Positions 7,049-15,143 of a DNA stretch of 32,322 nucleotides are shown here, in pieces. The position numbers and the translations under genes were made by a program. The stretch's first letter is position 1; each line of letters begins with the position of its first letter. Below the pieces are notes generated by a model. The model was not told where the DNA came from, ran no database searches, and worked only from the letters and a program-made list of their open reading frames with translations. This stretch comes from JAJUJL01 sp041736465. GTDB lineage: Bacteria; Chloroflexota; Anaerolineae; Anaerolineales; UBA4823. The DNA is taken from the NCBI GenBank assembly GCA_041736465.1, contig JBGSTO010000659.1, positions 1 to 32,322 of the forward strand. Direction: 5' to 3'.

Positions 7049-10000
7049 ATGCCCGAACTGACCAACGATTTCCAATCCCTGCCTCCCGAATATCAGCAAG
7101 TCATTCAACTGGCACAGGAGAAGAACAACATCACCATTGCTCCCCTGCAATTGTTGGTGGGAGGCTGGTCGGGTGCGGTCGTTTATCTCGTAAGCGTGGC
7201 GTGGACTGAGGCGAAGCGCGTCGAGCATTGCATCCTCAAATTGGATCGCAAAAGCAAGAACGCCAAATCGGATGAGGTCACGCGGCACAATACCGTGATG
7301 GAAAAAGCTGCGCCCGAGTTCGCCCGCGCGCACATCGCCGAACTAGTCTTCGACTGCGTCGAGCATGATGGCGCCATTGCCATCTTTTACCGCATCGCGG
7401 GGGAGTCACTTCAAAAGTATCGCCCGTTGTCAAACTACGAACGACAAAACCAGCTCAAGACCATCTTCACGGAGACGAACAAGATTTTGCTGAGCGAGTG
7501 GAATGGACGCTCGTTCTTCGAACAAGCTGTTCATCCGCAAAAGACCCTGGAGAAATGGCTGGGTTTCCGGTTAGGCGAAGGCGGGAACATCGAGCGGTTT
7601 ATTCAAGGGAGGGCGAATGCAAATGTCGCTGGCTTCCTTGTGAACGGGCACGTTTTTCCCAATCCCCTGCTGTATGCGCGCAAGACCGAGCCGTGGGGCA
7701 GCGTCCGCGCCATGGATGTTGCCACGGGCTTCATCCACGGCGACTTAAACACGAACAACATCCTGGTCAAGTTCGCTGACGATAGAGCGACTCTCGCCGG
7801 TTATTACCTGATCGACTTCGCACTGTTCAAAGAGAACATGCCTTTGTTGTACGACCAGCGCTATCTCGAAATGTCGTATCTCGTGCTGGCGATGTCACAG
7901 GTTGCGTTCGCGAAATGTGTCAGCTTCCTGTCGTTGCTTGCCGTTGCGGACGTGCCTGATCCGCATAAGGCGCCGGTCGAAATCTCGGGTGTCAGCGCAG
8001 TGATCGGGTCGGCAAGAAGCGCATTTGGGGATTGGGTGCAGGCGAATCATCCCAGTCTTCACGATGACTTGTGGGGACAGTACTGGCTGGCGGGAGTCGC
8101 CGCAGGTCTGGCATATTGTCACAAGGCGGGTCAGCCTGAAGAGCAGCGCCTTGCGGGGTTGATCTACGCTGCCGCGAATCTCAAACGCTATGCCGCGGTG
8201 TTCAAATTGCCGCTGCCGACCAGTGTCGAACTACTCTATGACGAAAGTCAGGCTCTTTCAGCCCTAACCAAAAAGCCAAAACAGAATTTCCCTGCGCAAC
8301 CCACGCCGTTCATCGGGCGTGGTGCACAAGTCGCCGCGCTGAAAGAGTTGATTCTGAAACCTGATGTGCGTTTGATCACGCTCATGGGACCAGGCGGCAC
8401 GGGTAAAACGCGGCTCAGCTTGCAGGTTGCGCAGGAGTCGCTGGAGCATTTCCCGAACGGCGCGTACTTCGTCCCGCTTGCCGACGATACCGATTCGAAT
8501 CAATTCATCGCGCGCCTGGCACAGCAGCTCGAAGTGCGCGAAGGCGGGCGCCCCCTGCTCGATAACATCAAGGATTATCTGCGCGATAAAAAACTTCTGC
8601 TGGTGCTCGATAACTTCGAGCAGCTCATTTCTGCAGCTCCCGTGGTTGCCGACCTGCTCGCCGCCGCGTCGCAACTGAAGATCATCACCAGCAGCCGCGT
8701 CGCGCTCAAAATCCAAAGTGAGCGCGAATACCCCGTTCCGCCGCTGGAGACGCCTCAGAGCGAATCGACACTCGAAGAATTGGCAGGATATGAGTCGGTA
8801 AAGTTGTTCGTGGAACGCGCCTGCGCTGCACGACCGAACTTTGCCTTGACAAAGGACAACGCCTCTTCCGTGACCGAGATCTGCCTCCGTCTCGATGGGC
8901 TGCCTCTCGCCCTGGAGCTTGCCGCTGCGCGCGTAAAGCTGTTATCTCCGCAGGCGATCCTGTCACGGCTCGACGACCAGCTCAAACTCCTCACAGGCGG
9001 CGCACGAGATCTGCCGTCTCGTCACCAGACTCTCCGCAACACGCTCGAATGGAGTTACAGCCTGCTGAACGACGATGAGAAAAAGTTGTATGCACGCTTG
9101 AGCGTCTTTGTGGGTGGGTTTACGTTCGAAGCCGCGGAAGCCGTGAGCAACGCGGAAAACAAGCTCGACATTCTGGAAGGCCTGACCGCGCTGGTGGATA
9201 ACAGCCTTTTGCGCCAGGAAGAGGTCAACGGCGAACCGCGCTTCGTGATGTTGGAAACCATCCGCGCCTACGCGGTGGAACGTCTCGCTGAGAGCGGTGA
9301 AACGCCAGCTTTGCAGGCAAGCCACGCGCAATATTTCGGGAATATCATTCTCAACCAGGGGATGAAAATCTATTCGCCGGAATCCCATGATTGGTTGACC
9401 TGGTTCGAGCGGGAATTAGACAACATTCGCGCTGCGCTCAATTGGAGTCTGACCACACCTCAAGGAGTCCAACTCGGTGTGGGACTCGTCTTTATGCTGT
9501 TCTGGTTCTGGTATCGTCGCGGGCATTTCACCGAAGGTCAGCAGTGGGCAGAAAAGTTTTTGGCACTACCCGATGTTCAAAACACTCCACCGATGCGCGC
9601 CATGACTCTGGCATCCAGCGGCATGATGGCGCTCTGGCAAGGTCAGCAGGAAACTGCGCTGGCAAAATTGAGAGAGACTCTCGCCATCGAGCAACAACTG
9701 GAAGATGGTCGCATGGTGGCGACATCCCAAATGGCAAATGGGATCGCCTTCATCAACATGGGCAGGGACGGCGACGCCAAGCCATTGCTCGAAGAAGCAA
9801 GCCAATTCTTAGAAGCCGAAGATCCGTATTTTTACGCCCTCACGCTGGTACATTTGGGAAACGCCGAACTTGGTTTGGGGCATCCCGATAAAGCACATGC
9901 CTATCATTTAAAAGCGGAAGCCGCTGCCCGCCAGATCAATGAAAATTGGCTGTTGAGTTTTGCGTTGAACAATCTTGGAGAAGTGGCGCGCTCACAGGGT

Positions 10001-10453
10001 CAATGGGATCTGGCACGAAAATATTACGAAGAATGTGAAGCCCTGCTGCCCGATTCAGGTGATAAAGGCGACAGGGCGCGTTTCGTCCATAGTTTGGGAT
10101 ACATCGCCCAGCATGAGGGCGATTATGGGCAGGCGGAATCACAATTTAGAAAAAGCCTGAAGATGTTCCGCCAGTTGGGCAATCGGCGCGGCATGGCGGA
10201 GTGCATGGCAGGGCTGGCGGGCTTGAAAGCGCGGCAGGGAAAAGTCGAATGGGGCGCGATCATGCTCAGCGCGGCGGATTCGGTGTTGAAAGTGACTGGC
10301 GGCGCGTGGTGGCCCGCCGACCGCGTGGAAGTGGAAGCTAATCAGGAATTCATCCGCTCGGTGTTGGGTGAGGTGGAATTGGATGCGGCACGGAAAAAAG
10401 GCGGGGCGATGACGCTCGAACAGGCATTGGCATTCGCATCCGAAACAGAATGA
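7049..10453 (+). CDS. Kinase-like, NB-ARC (STAND) ATPase and TPR fusion protein
   Basis: The 1134-residue protein has three parts. Residues 1-400 resemble an aminoglycoside/choline-kinase-type domain: a Gly-rich VGGWSGAVVYLV loop (37-48), a Lys in CILKLD (K64), H-G-D-L-N-T-N-N (230-237) and I-D-F (D256), so the catalytic residues look intact. Residues 419-760 are a STAND ATPase: FIGR, Walker A GPGGTGKT (447-454), Walker B LLLVLDNFE (516-524), TSSR (547-550) and the RLDGLPLALELAAAR block. The rest is TPR-like helical repeats ending in AMTLEQALAFA, with no DNA-binding domain. STAND proteins sense a ligand through the repeats and switch on an effector; here the effector would be the kinase-like domain. 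ATG 7049 is chosen over GTG 7037; neither has a clear ribosome binding site. The next gene overlaps it by 4 bases. Confidence 0.85.
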   Translation: MPELTNDFQSLPPEYQQVIQLAQEKNNITIAPLQLLVGGWSGAVVYLVSVAWTEAKRVEHCILKLDRKSKNAKSDEVTRHNTVMEKAAPEFARAHIAELVFDCVEHDGAIAIFYRIAGESLQKYRPLSNYERQNQLKTIFTETNKILLSEWNGRSFFEQAVHPQKTLEKWLGFRLGEGGNIERFIQGRANANVAGFLVNGHVFPNPLLYARKTEPWGSVRAMDVATGFIHGDLNTNNILVKFADDRATLAGYYLIDFALFKENMPLLYDQRYLEMSYLVLAMSQVAFAKCVSFLSLLAVADVPDPHKAPVEISGVSAVIGSARSAFGDWVQANHPSLHDDLWGQYWLAGVAAGLAYCHKAGQPEEQRLAGLIYAAANLKRYAAVFKLPLPTSVELLYDESQALSALTKKPKQNFPAQPTPFIGRGAQVAALKELILKPDVRLITLMGPGGTGKTRLSLQVAQESLEHFPNGAYFVPLADDTDSNQFIARLAQQLEVREGGRPLLDNIKDYLRDKKLLLVLDNFEQLISAAPVVADLLAAASQLKIITSSRVALKIQSEREYPVPPLETPQSESTLEELAGYESVKLFVERACAARPNFALTKDNASSVTEICLRLDGLPLALELAAARVKLLSPQAILSRLDDQLKLLTGGARDLPSRHQTLRNTLEWSYSLLNDDEKKLYARLSVFVGGFTFEAAEAVSNAENKLDILEGLTALVDNSLLRQEEVNGEPRFVMLETIRAYAVERLAESGETPALQASHAQYFGNIILNQGMKIYSPESHDWLTWFERELDNIRAALNWSLTTPQGVQLGVGLVFMLFWFWYRRGHFTEGQQWAEKFLALPDVQNTPPMRAMTLASSGMMALWQGQQETALAKLRETLAIEQQLEDGRMVATSQMANGIAFINMGRDGDAKPLLEEASQFLEAEDPYFYALTLVHLGNAELGLGHPDKAHAYHLKAEAAARQINENWLLSFALNNLGEVARSQGQWDLARKYYEECEALLPDSGDKGDRARFVHSLGYIAQHEGDYGQAESQFRKSLKMFRQLGNRRGMAECMAGLAGLKARQGKVEWGAIMLSAADSVLKVTGGAWWPADRVEVEANQEFIRSVLGEVELDAARKKGGAMTLEQALAFASETE

Positions 10454-11214
10454 ACGAACTGCGTGTTAGCGTTGCCACGTACAACCAGGTAGTTTTCCCT
10501 CACCCTGAAAACGGGGCATTGATGCTGGCATTGGAACGCAAGGCAGCTGTGTTAGATGGAAGCGTCAACGTCCGCGCGCAGCCATTTGGCGGGGGAGTGA
10601 AACTACTCAATACGAACTCGTTGAAAAAGATCGTCGGAGAAATTCAATTTGACAGCGACCGCTCAAAGCAGGAGCAGGACTTTCGCATTTTGATCGAGCC
10701 GTCCCAGTGGGAGGCGGTAAAGCAATATTGCCTTCTTCATCTTCAAGACCCAAACGACCCTGAACTCGAGTCCGCGCCCGCCCGTGAATTGGTGGAGGAG
10801 TTCGAAGAAACGATGGGCATGGTGTTGAAGCGGAGTCAATACGCGATTCAACCGATGGGATTTGTCATCGAAGATAACCCTGTATGGACAGAGAACTGGT
10901 ACGCCCGTGGCTTTCCGACTGTGCGCGTTTATCGCACCTACAAGGTGGAGATCATTGGCGGGAACTTACGCCAAAACCTGGTTGGTACAAGTCAACAGGT
11001 CTCGGATGAGATGCTTGGTAAACGCGCTTTGGAAAACGGGAGGGGACGCGCAAATTCGGTCCTAGCTTTGCCGTTGGACAGGGTGCGGGAAGCCTTTCTT
11101 GCGCTTCCCCCAGAAAAACGCTTCAACATAACAGAAGTAGATCGTCACAAGTTGGATGCAAGTGTGCTGGTGGTTCTTGAAGATATTGAGGTGTCACAGT
11201 ATCTGAGACTGTAA
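10450..11214 (+). CDS. Nudix-like protein coupled to the STAND gene
   Basis: The 254-residue protein starts in the ATGA overlap with the STAND gene, so the two are translationally coupled. Its centre contains A-R-E-L-V-E-E-F-E-E (near residue 113), resembling the core R-E-x2-E-E of the Nudix box but without the usual Gly, and the N-terminal part has a Nudix-like strand pattern with PFGGGVKLL. I therefore call it Nudix-like; a non-catalytic relative is possible. Active Nudix enzymes hydrolyse nucleoside diphosphates linked to another moiety such as NAD or ADP-ribose. The coupling suggests that it supplies, removes or senses a nucleotide for the STAND protein, or is its second effector; this is inference. 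Confidence 0.6.
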   Translation: MNELRVSVATYNQVVFPHPENGALMLALERKAAVLDGSVNVRAQPFGGGVKLLNTNSLKKIVGEIQFDSDRSKQEQDFRILIEPSQWEAVKQYCLLHLQDPNDPELESAPARELVEEFEETMGMVLKRSQYAIQPMGFVIEDNPVWTENWYARGFPTVRVYRTYKVEIIGGNLRQNLVGTSQQVSDEMLGKRALENGRGRANSVLALPLDRVREAFLALPPEKRFNITEVDRHKLDASVLVVLEDIEVSQYLRL

Positions 11215-11230
11215 TGTTACTGCGAGGGAT

Positions 11231-11467
11231 AGCATCTCCGGACCGCTGCTGGACCGCATCGACATCCACATCGAGGTGCCGCGGGTGGAGTACGACATGC
11301 TCTCGCAGGACCGGCTGAGCGAGCCGTCGGAGAACGTGCAGGTCCGGGTGGAGACTGCCCGCCAGCGGCAGCGCCGGCGCTTTGAGGGGACGGACGGCAT
11401 CGCCGACCTGGCAGGCGCGGCTCAGATCGGTCAGGCGCATTTGGCCGAGGCGCTGCAGTCGGCCTAA
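11231..11467 (+). pseudogene. comM: comM 3' tail, fragment 2, internally deleted
   Basis: In the frame of 11234 it encodes ISGPLLDRIDIHIEVPRVEY through ARQRQRRRF and DGIA, then jumps to DLAG...HLAEALQSA and stops at 11465-11467. Compared with fragment 1, about 49 codons (from SNADMRP to ARTIS) are missing in frame. The bases ATCGCC at the junction would be repeated at both ends of the lost piece if the original read ARTIADLA, so slippage between short repeats is likely. Differences from fragment 1 are mostly at third codon positions. The left edge starts abruptly 17 bases after the stop of the Nudix-like gene. Confidence 0.85.
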
Positions 11468-11536
11468 GGTGGGGGATGTAGGCAGGATTTATCGGATAGT
11501 AATGGATTTTGCAATATAATCGAGGTGAGGATTATT

Positions 11537-11836
11537 ATGCACATCGAAGATCTCAAAAAATTCAAAAAACAAATCGAGCGCATCGCGGCCCGAAACGGCA
11601 TTTCAAAAGTCTACGTTTTCGGTTCCGTGGCGCGCGGTGAAAGCAGCGTAACCAGCGATGTGGATTTTTTGATTGAACTGGAGCAGGGCCAATCTGCTTT
11701 GGGGATCGGCGCTTTTCAACACGAAACAGAACAGTTGCTGGGAATTCATGTCGACGTGGTCCCCACTTTTGCGCTGCGTGGAATTGAAGATAGAGCTTTC
11801 GTCAAGGCAGTAGAGTCCGAAGCAGTTGCGATATGA
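11537..11836 (+). CDS. mntA: MntA-type minimal nucleotidyltransferase antitoxin
   Basis: The 99-residue protein has the minimal nucleotidyltransferase signature F-G-S-V-A-R-G-E (Gly29-Ser30) followed by S-D-V-D-F-L (Asp41, Asp43) and a third acidic position in HVDVV (Asp73). Such proteins AMPylate a tyrosine of their HEPN partner and thereby block its RNase activity. The ATG at 11537 is preferred over GTG 11525 because GAGGTGAGG (11523-11531) is then a well-placed ribosome binding site. It overlaps the next gene by 4 bases (ATGA), the normal order for MNT/HEPN modules. Confidence 0.85.
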   Translation: MHIEDLKKFKKQIERIAARNGISKVYVFGSVARGESSVTSDVDFLIELEQGQSALGIGAFQHETEQLLGIHVDVVPTFALRGIEDRAFVKAVESEAVAI

Positions 11837-12069
11837 AAGATCGGAAAAAGCTTCAAGACATCCTGGATGCCATTGTAGCAATTGAGACGTATGCAGTCTC
11901 CAGTTACGCTGATTTTCTGGCAGATGCAAAAACCCAGGACGCCATGATTGGCACCCGAAACATCATCGTGCATGGTTATGACCAGGTCAAGCTTCCGATT
12001 GTCTGGGAAATCTTGGAGCGCGACCTGGCAAGCTTGAAAGCCGAAATTCTAAAAGCACTTTCAACTTGA
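11833..12069 (+). CDS. hepT: HepT-like HEPN RNase toxin, probably internally deleted
   Basis: The 78-residue protein keeps the HEPN hallmark R42-N-I-I-V-H47 followed by G-Y49, the Rx4H catalytic pair and the tyrosine that MntA modifies. HepT proteins are usually about 110 residues. Here the run TQDAMI (35-39) passes straight to GTRNIIVHGY, whereas the family normally has about 30 residues of helix and loop (an NLEIIGEA-type segment and a Pro-Trp loop) between them. The deletion is in frame, so a short protein is still made. It may be an inactive or weakened toxin held by MntA, or a decaying gene. The start overlaps the mntA stop by 4 bases. Confidence 0.7.
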   Translation: MKDRKKLQDILDAIVAIETYAVSSYADFLADAKTQDAMIGTRNIIVHGYDQVKLPIVWEILERDLASLKAEILKALST

Positions 12070-12084
12070 AATGTCAGATTGTGT

Positions 12085-12220
12085 GCATCCCTGCCCGTGC
12101 GGCAACTACGGCGATCCGGTGAAGGCCTGCACCTGTTCCTCCGCCATGGTCACCAAATATCCAAAGCGCATCTCCGGCCCGCTGCGAGACCGGCCCAGGG
12201 CGCTGATGGATAATGGGTGA
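12085..12220 (+). pseudogene. comM: comM 3' tail, fragment 3, internally deleted
   Basis: In the frame of 12092 it encodes CPCGNYGDPVKACTC, then SSAMVTKYPKRISGPL, and jumps to RDRPRALMDNG with a TGA stop at 12218-12220. Compared with fragment 1 about 115 codons are missing in frame. The junction lies at CGCTGC, a hexamer found at both ends of the missing part in fragment 1 (CCCGCTGCTGG and GGCGCTGCAG). Its left edge coincides with that of fragment 1 (TGCAT, then CCTGCCCGTGCGGC). It begins 16 bases after the hepT stop. Confidence 0.85.
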
Positions 12221-12308
12221 CCGGCAGCATGGTTGTTTGAGAATTTCATTGAAAAAAATCGGCCTGTTTACCTGATGATCAATATATAGTCGTCGGAGAC
12301 TAACTCTA

Positions 12309-12998
12309 ATGTCGATACGCATCGGTCTATATGATTTTTTCGCCTACACTCTTCCTGGTGTGTTCTACTTGCTTACTGCCGGTTTTTGGCTCGCTTCTTT
12401 TGGAGTGCTGGCTTTAGACCTGGAAACCCTTAGCAGCTTTTCTATATCGATCTGGCTATTAATTGTTGGGGCAGGGTATATTACCGGATTGCTGATCGAT
12501 CAGATTTCCTATCGATGGATGAGGATTTTCTATAAAAGTCGAAACAGGGATATCGCGAAATATGCCTTTAACCATTTCCAAAGCCAGCATCCATGGCTCG
12601 TGTTAAATTTTCAGCCTACCGAATGGGAGCTCTTGATGCGCGCCATCAAGGGAAAATCACTCGATGTTGCGGCAGACGTTGAACAGCACAATATTGCGTT
12701 TATCATGTTGAGAAACATCAGTTTCGGGTTGTTTTTGAACTCACTTGGCTGCCTGGCATTTTTCTTCGCAAACGCCAATGCCTGGAATTTGCTTCTGGTT
12801 GCTGCCTGCCTTGCGCTGTCGGCAGCAGCTCTCCGGCGTGCTGAACTCCGTAGACGCTGGTTTTACACGGCTGTTTTTGAAGCATTTGCAGCCTACTTTT
12901 TACTGAATGACAAGTTGGCCGCTGACAAACAAAATGCTATCAGTTCAAACACCCCATCCACACCGGCCGCACCTGAAGCGAGGGACGATCAAAGGTGA
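12309..12998 (+). CDS. Hypothetical membrane protein
   Basis: The 229-residue protein has four likely membrane segments: near residues 14-35, 45-65, 135-152 and 155-175. A soluble portion between the second and third (about 66-130) is rich in aromatic and basic residues (ISYRWMRIFYKSRNRD), and the last 25 residues are a polar Ser/Pro/Ala tail. I recognise no family. CGGAGA at 12294-12299 supports the ATG. It follows comM fragment 3 by 88 bases, so it may be cargo of the same accessory region, and it lies 21 bases before the second CPBP-like gene, perhaps in one transcript. Confidence 0.7.
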   Translation: MSIRIGLYDFFAYTLPGVFYLLTAGFWLASFGVLALDLETLSSFSISIWLLIVGAGYITGLLIDQISYRWMRIFYKSRNRDIAKYAFNHFQSQHPWLVLNFQPTEWELLMRAIKGKSLDVAADVEQHNIAFIMLRNISFGLFLNSLGCLAFFFANANAWNLLLVAACLALSAAALRRAELRRRWFYTAVFEAFAAYFLLNDKLAADKQNAISSNTPSTPAAPEARDDQR

Positions 12999-13019
12999 GC
13001 ATCAGGCAGAAGATCTGCT

Positions 13020-13865
13020 ATGAAAGCAAAAGCCCCCCGATTTCATGTATTCATTCTGCTCACCGCGGGCATCCTGGCGGTGTACGTCGTGCGCACCATA
13101 CTGGCGGTTCGCCTCGATGCACCGCGCCTGTTCGACTTGTTCGACACGCTTACCCTTGCCGGTTCGGTTGTGGTTTTGCTGAAGGGATATGCAAAACTAA
13201 AACCAGGCGACTGGCTGCTGGCGGCGGGCCTGGGAGCTGTGACCGGCGTGGGGATGTGCTTCGCCACTCTGTATTCGCCTTACCCGGCCTTCGGCATCGT
13301 TCAAGGCAATGTGGGGCAGGCGTGGGTGCGGGGGATATTCACTTTCCTTGCCGCCCTTGGCGGACTGGCGATCATGCGCCTGGGAGGGCCGGTCCTTTTT
13401 CGGACAGCCAACCACGAGCCTGCAAGAGCCGGGCGCGATAGCCTCTTTGGGCTGGTCGTTGGCCTTCCTTTGGCGGTATTAAATGTGTTCGCCCTGCAGT
13501 ATACGCAGGGGCAGTCCATCTCCTGGCAAAATCCTGCCGCCGCGCTGCTGGACGCCCTTCAGCCTGCGATTGTGGAAGAAGTCGTTTATCGCTTTGCGCT
13601 GTGGGGTTTGCTGTGGATGATCTTGCGCCGCTCCATGGGAGACAAAGCAGTCTGGTCTTCCGGCGCGCTGGCAATGATCGTTCACAATTTTGCCCACTAT
13701 GACGCCCTGTTCGTCCAGTCGCCGCTGATCGCCGTCGGGATGGGGTCGGTGGTGCTGATCTTCTGGGGCCTGCCGCCGACCTTGCTGGCGCGGTATCGCC
13801 GCCTGGAGTCGGCGATCGCCTTTCACTGGATTCAGGATGCTGCCCGCTTTGCGGCAGGTTTTTGA
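13020..13865 (+). CDS. CPBP-like intramembrane metalloprotease
   Basis: The 281-residue membrane protein has about eight hydrophobic segments. The CPBP signature E186-E187-x3-R191 (VEEVVYRFALW) is present, followed by H-N-F-A-H in a later helix and H-W-I-Q-D near the C-terminus, which fit the metal-binding and catalytic positions. It is not close to the first CPBP protein in the window outside these motifs. The glycosyltransferase gene starts 15 bases after its stop, so the two probably share a transcript. The substrate is unknown. Confidence 0.75.
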   Translation: MKAKAPRFHVFILLTAGILAVYVVRTILAVRLDAPRLFDLFDTLTLAGSVVVLLKGYAKLKPGDWLLAAGLGAVTGVGMCFATLYSPYPAFGIVQGNVGQAWVRGIFTFLAALGGLAIMRLGGPVLFRTANHEPARAGRDSLFGLVVGLPLAVLNVFALQYTQGQSISWQNPAAALLDALQPAIVEEVVYRFALWGLLWMILRRSMGDKAVWSSGALAMIVHNFAHYDALFVQSPLIAVGMGSVVLIFWGLPPTLLARYRRLESAIAFHWIQDAARFAAGF

Positions 13866-13880
13866 TTACAGGTGTCATCG

Positions 13881-15143
13881 ATGCGCATCACCATCTTCGC
13901 TGCCGGTTCCCAGGGCGACATCCAACCCTGCCTCGTGTTGGGGCGAGGCCTGCAGCAAGCGGGCTGCCAGGTGCTCCTGGCTGTTCCGCAGAACTTTGCC
14001 GCGCTGGTACAGGCTCACGGTTTAGCCTTCCATCCCCTGCGCGGCGACGTTCAGCAGATCATGGCTGGCGAGACCGGGCGGAAGTTCATGGAAACGGGCG
14101 GTGGAAACCCGATCCGCTCCATCTCTGCCATGCGCAAGATGATCGGCCCGATCGCGATACAAATGGCGGAAGACGCCCTGGAAGCGTCCCGCGAGGCCGG
14201 TGCGCTCATCTCTCTGGCGGTATTCGCGCCGTTCGGGAAATCAATTGCTGAGATTCGCGGCATCCCGCTGATCAACGTCGAGCCGACCCCGGTGCTCCCC
14301 ACCGGCGATTTCCCTGCTGCGGGGTGGCCCGTGCAGAGCAATCTCGGCGGGTTGGCCAACCGCCTCTCCGGTTTTGCCATGCTGGAAGTCATCTGGCAGT
14401 GGTACCGCCCATTTGTGAACGATTTCCGAAAGCGCTTTGGGCTGCCCTCCATGAACAGCGCCGGTTTTCACCGCATCCTGGCCTCCTCTCACTTGCTGGG
14501 CGCCTACAGCCCGGCGGTGATTCCTCGCCCAAGCGACTGGTCCGAGAAGGTGCATCTCACCGGATACTGGTTTCAGGATATCCCCTCCGAATGGCGCCCC
14601 TCTGTTGAGCTGGAAGCCTTTCTGAGCGGGGGTGAGCCGCCTGTTTACGTTGGCTTTGGCAGTATGGCGGGGCGCAGACCGGAGCACTTCGCCGGGATTG
14701 TACTCCAAGCGCTGGCAATAAGCGGTCAAAGAGGGGTGCTCGCCACAGGCTGGGGCGGTATGAATGTGATGAAAGTGCCAGAGAACATGTTCGTGATCGA
14801 CTCTGCGCCGCACGGCTGGCTGTTCCCGCGTATGGCGGCGGTTGTGCATCACGGCGGCGCAGGAACGACTGCCGAGGGACTGCGTGCGGGCAAACCCACC
14901 GTGATCGTTCCTTTTAGTTTTGACCAGCTATTCTGGGGGAAAAGAGTCCGGGAATTGGGCGCTGGACCGGAACCGGTGCCAGCCAGGCGGCTGACGGCGG
15001 GTAAATTGGCTGAGGCGATCCAGATGGCAGCCACCGATCCAAAAATGCAGAGGCTGGCAGATGCAGCCGGGGCGGCGATCCGCGCTGAGGATGGCACCGG
15101 CAATGCGGTGAGCATCATCAAGCAGGTTTTAGGAGCAGGGTAA
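13881..15143 (+). CDS. Family 1 glycosyltransferase (sterol/macrolide glucosyltransferase type)
   Basis: The 420-residue protein has the GT-B plan. The N-terminal nucleotide-fold starts MRITIFAAGSQGDIQPCLVLG, the acceptor-side motif of UDP-glucose:sterol and macrolide glycosyltransferases. The C-terminal donor domain has APHGWLFPRMAAVVHHGGAGTT (H323-H324-G-G-A-G) and a P-F-S-F-D-Q-x2-W-G block that binds the nucleotide sugar. It would transfer a sugar from UDP-sugar to a lipid or natural product in the cytoplasm or at the membrane. ATG 13881 is preferred to GTG 13872 as the protein then starts at the conserved strand. Its stop overlaps the next start (TAATG). Confidence 0.9.
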   Translation: MRITIFAAGSQGDIQPCLVLGRGLQQAGCQVLLAVPQNFAALVQAHGLAFHPLRGDVQQIMAGETGRKFMETGGGNPIRSISAMRKMIGPIAIQMAEDALEASREAGALISLAVFAPFGKSIAEIRGIPLINVEPTPVLPTGDFPAAGWPVQSNLGGLANRLSGFAMLEVIWQWYRPFVNDFRKRFGLPSMNSAGFHRILASSHLLGAYSPAVIPRPSDWSEKVHLTGYWFQDIPSEWRPSVELEAFLSGGEPPVYVGFGSMAGRRPEHFAGIVLQALAISGQRGVLATGWGGMNVMKVPENMFVIDSAPHGWLFPRMAAVVHHGGAGTTAEGLRAGKPTVIVPFSFDQLFWGKRVRELGAGPEPVPARRLTAGKLAEAIQMAATDPKMQRLADAAGAAIRAEDGTGNAVSIIKQVLGAG

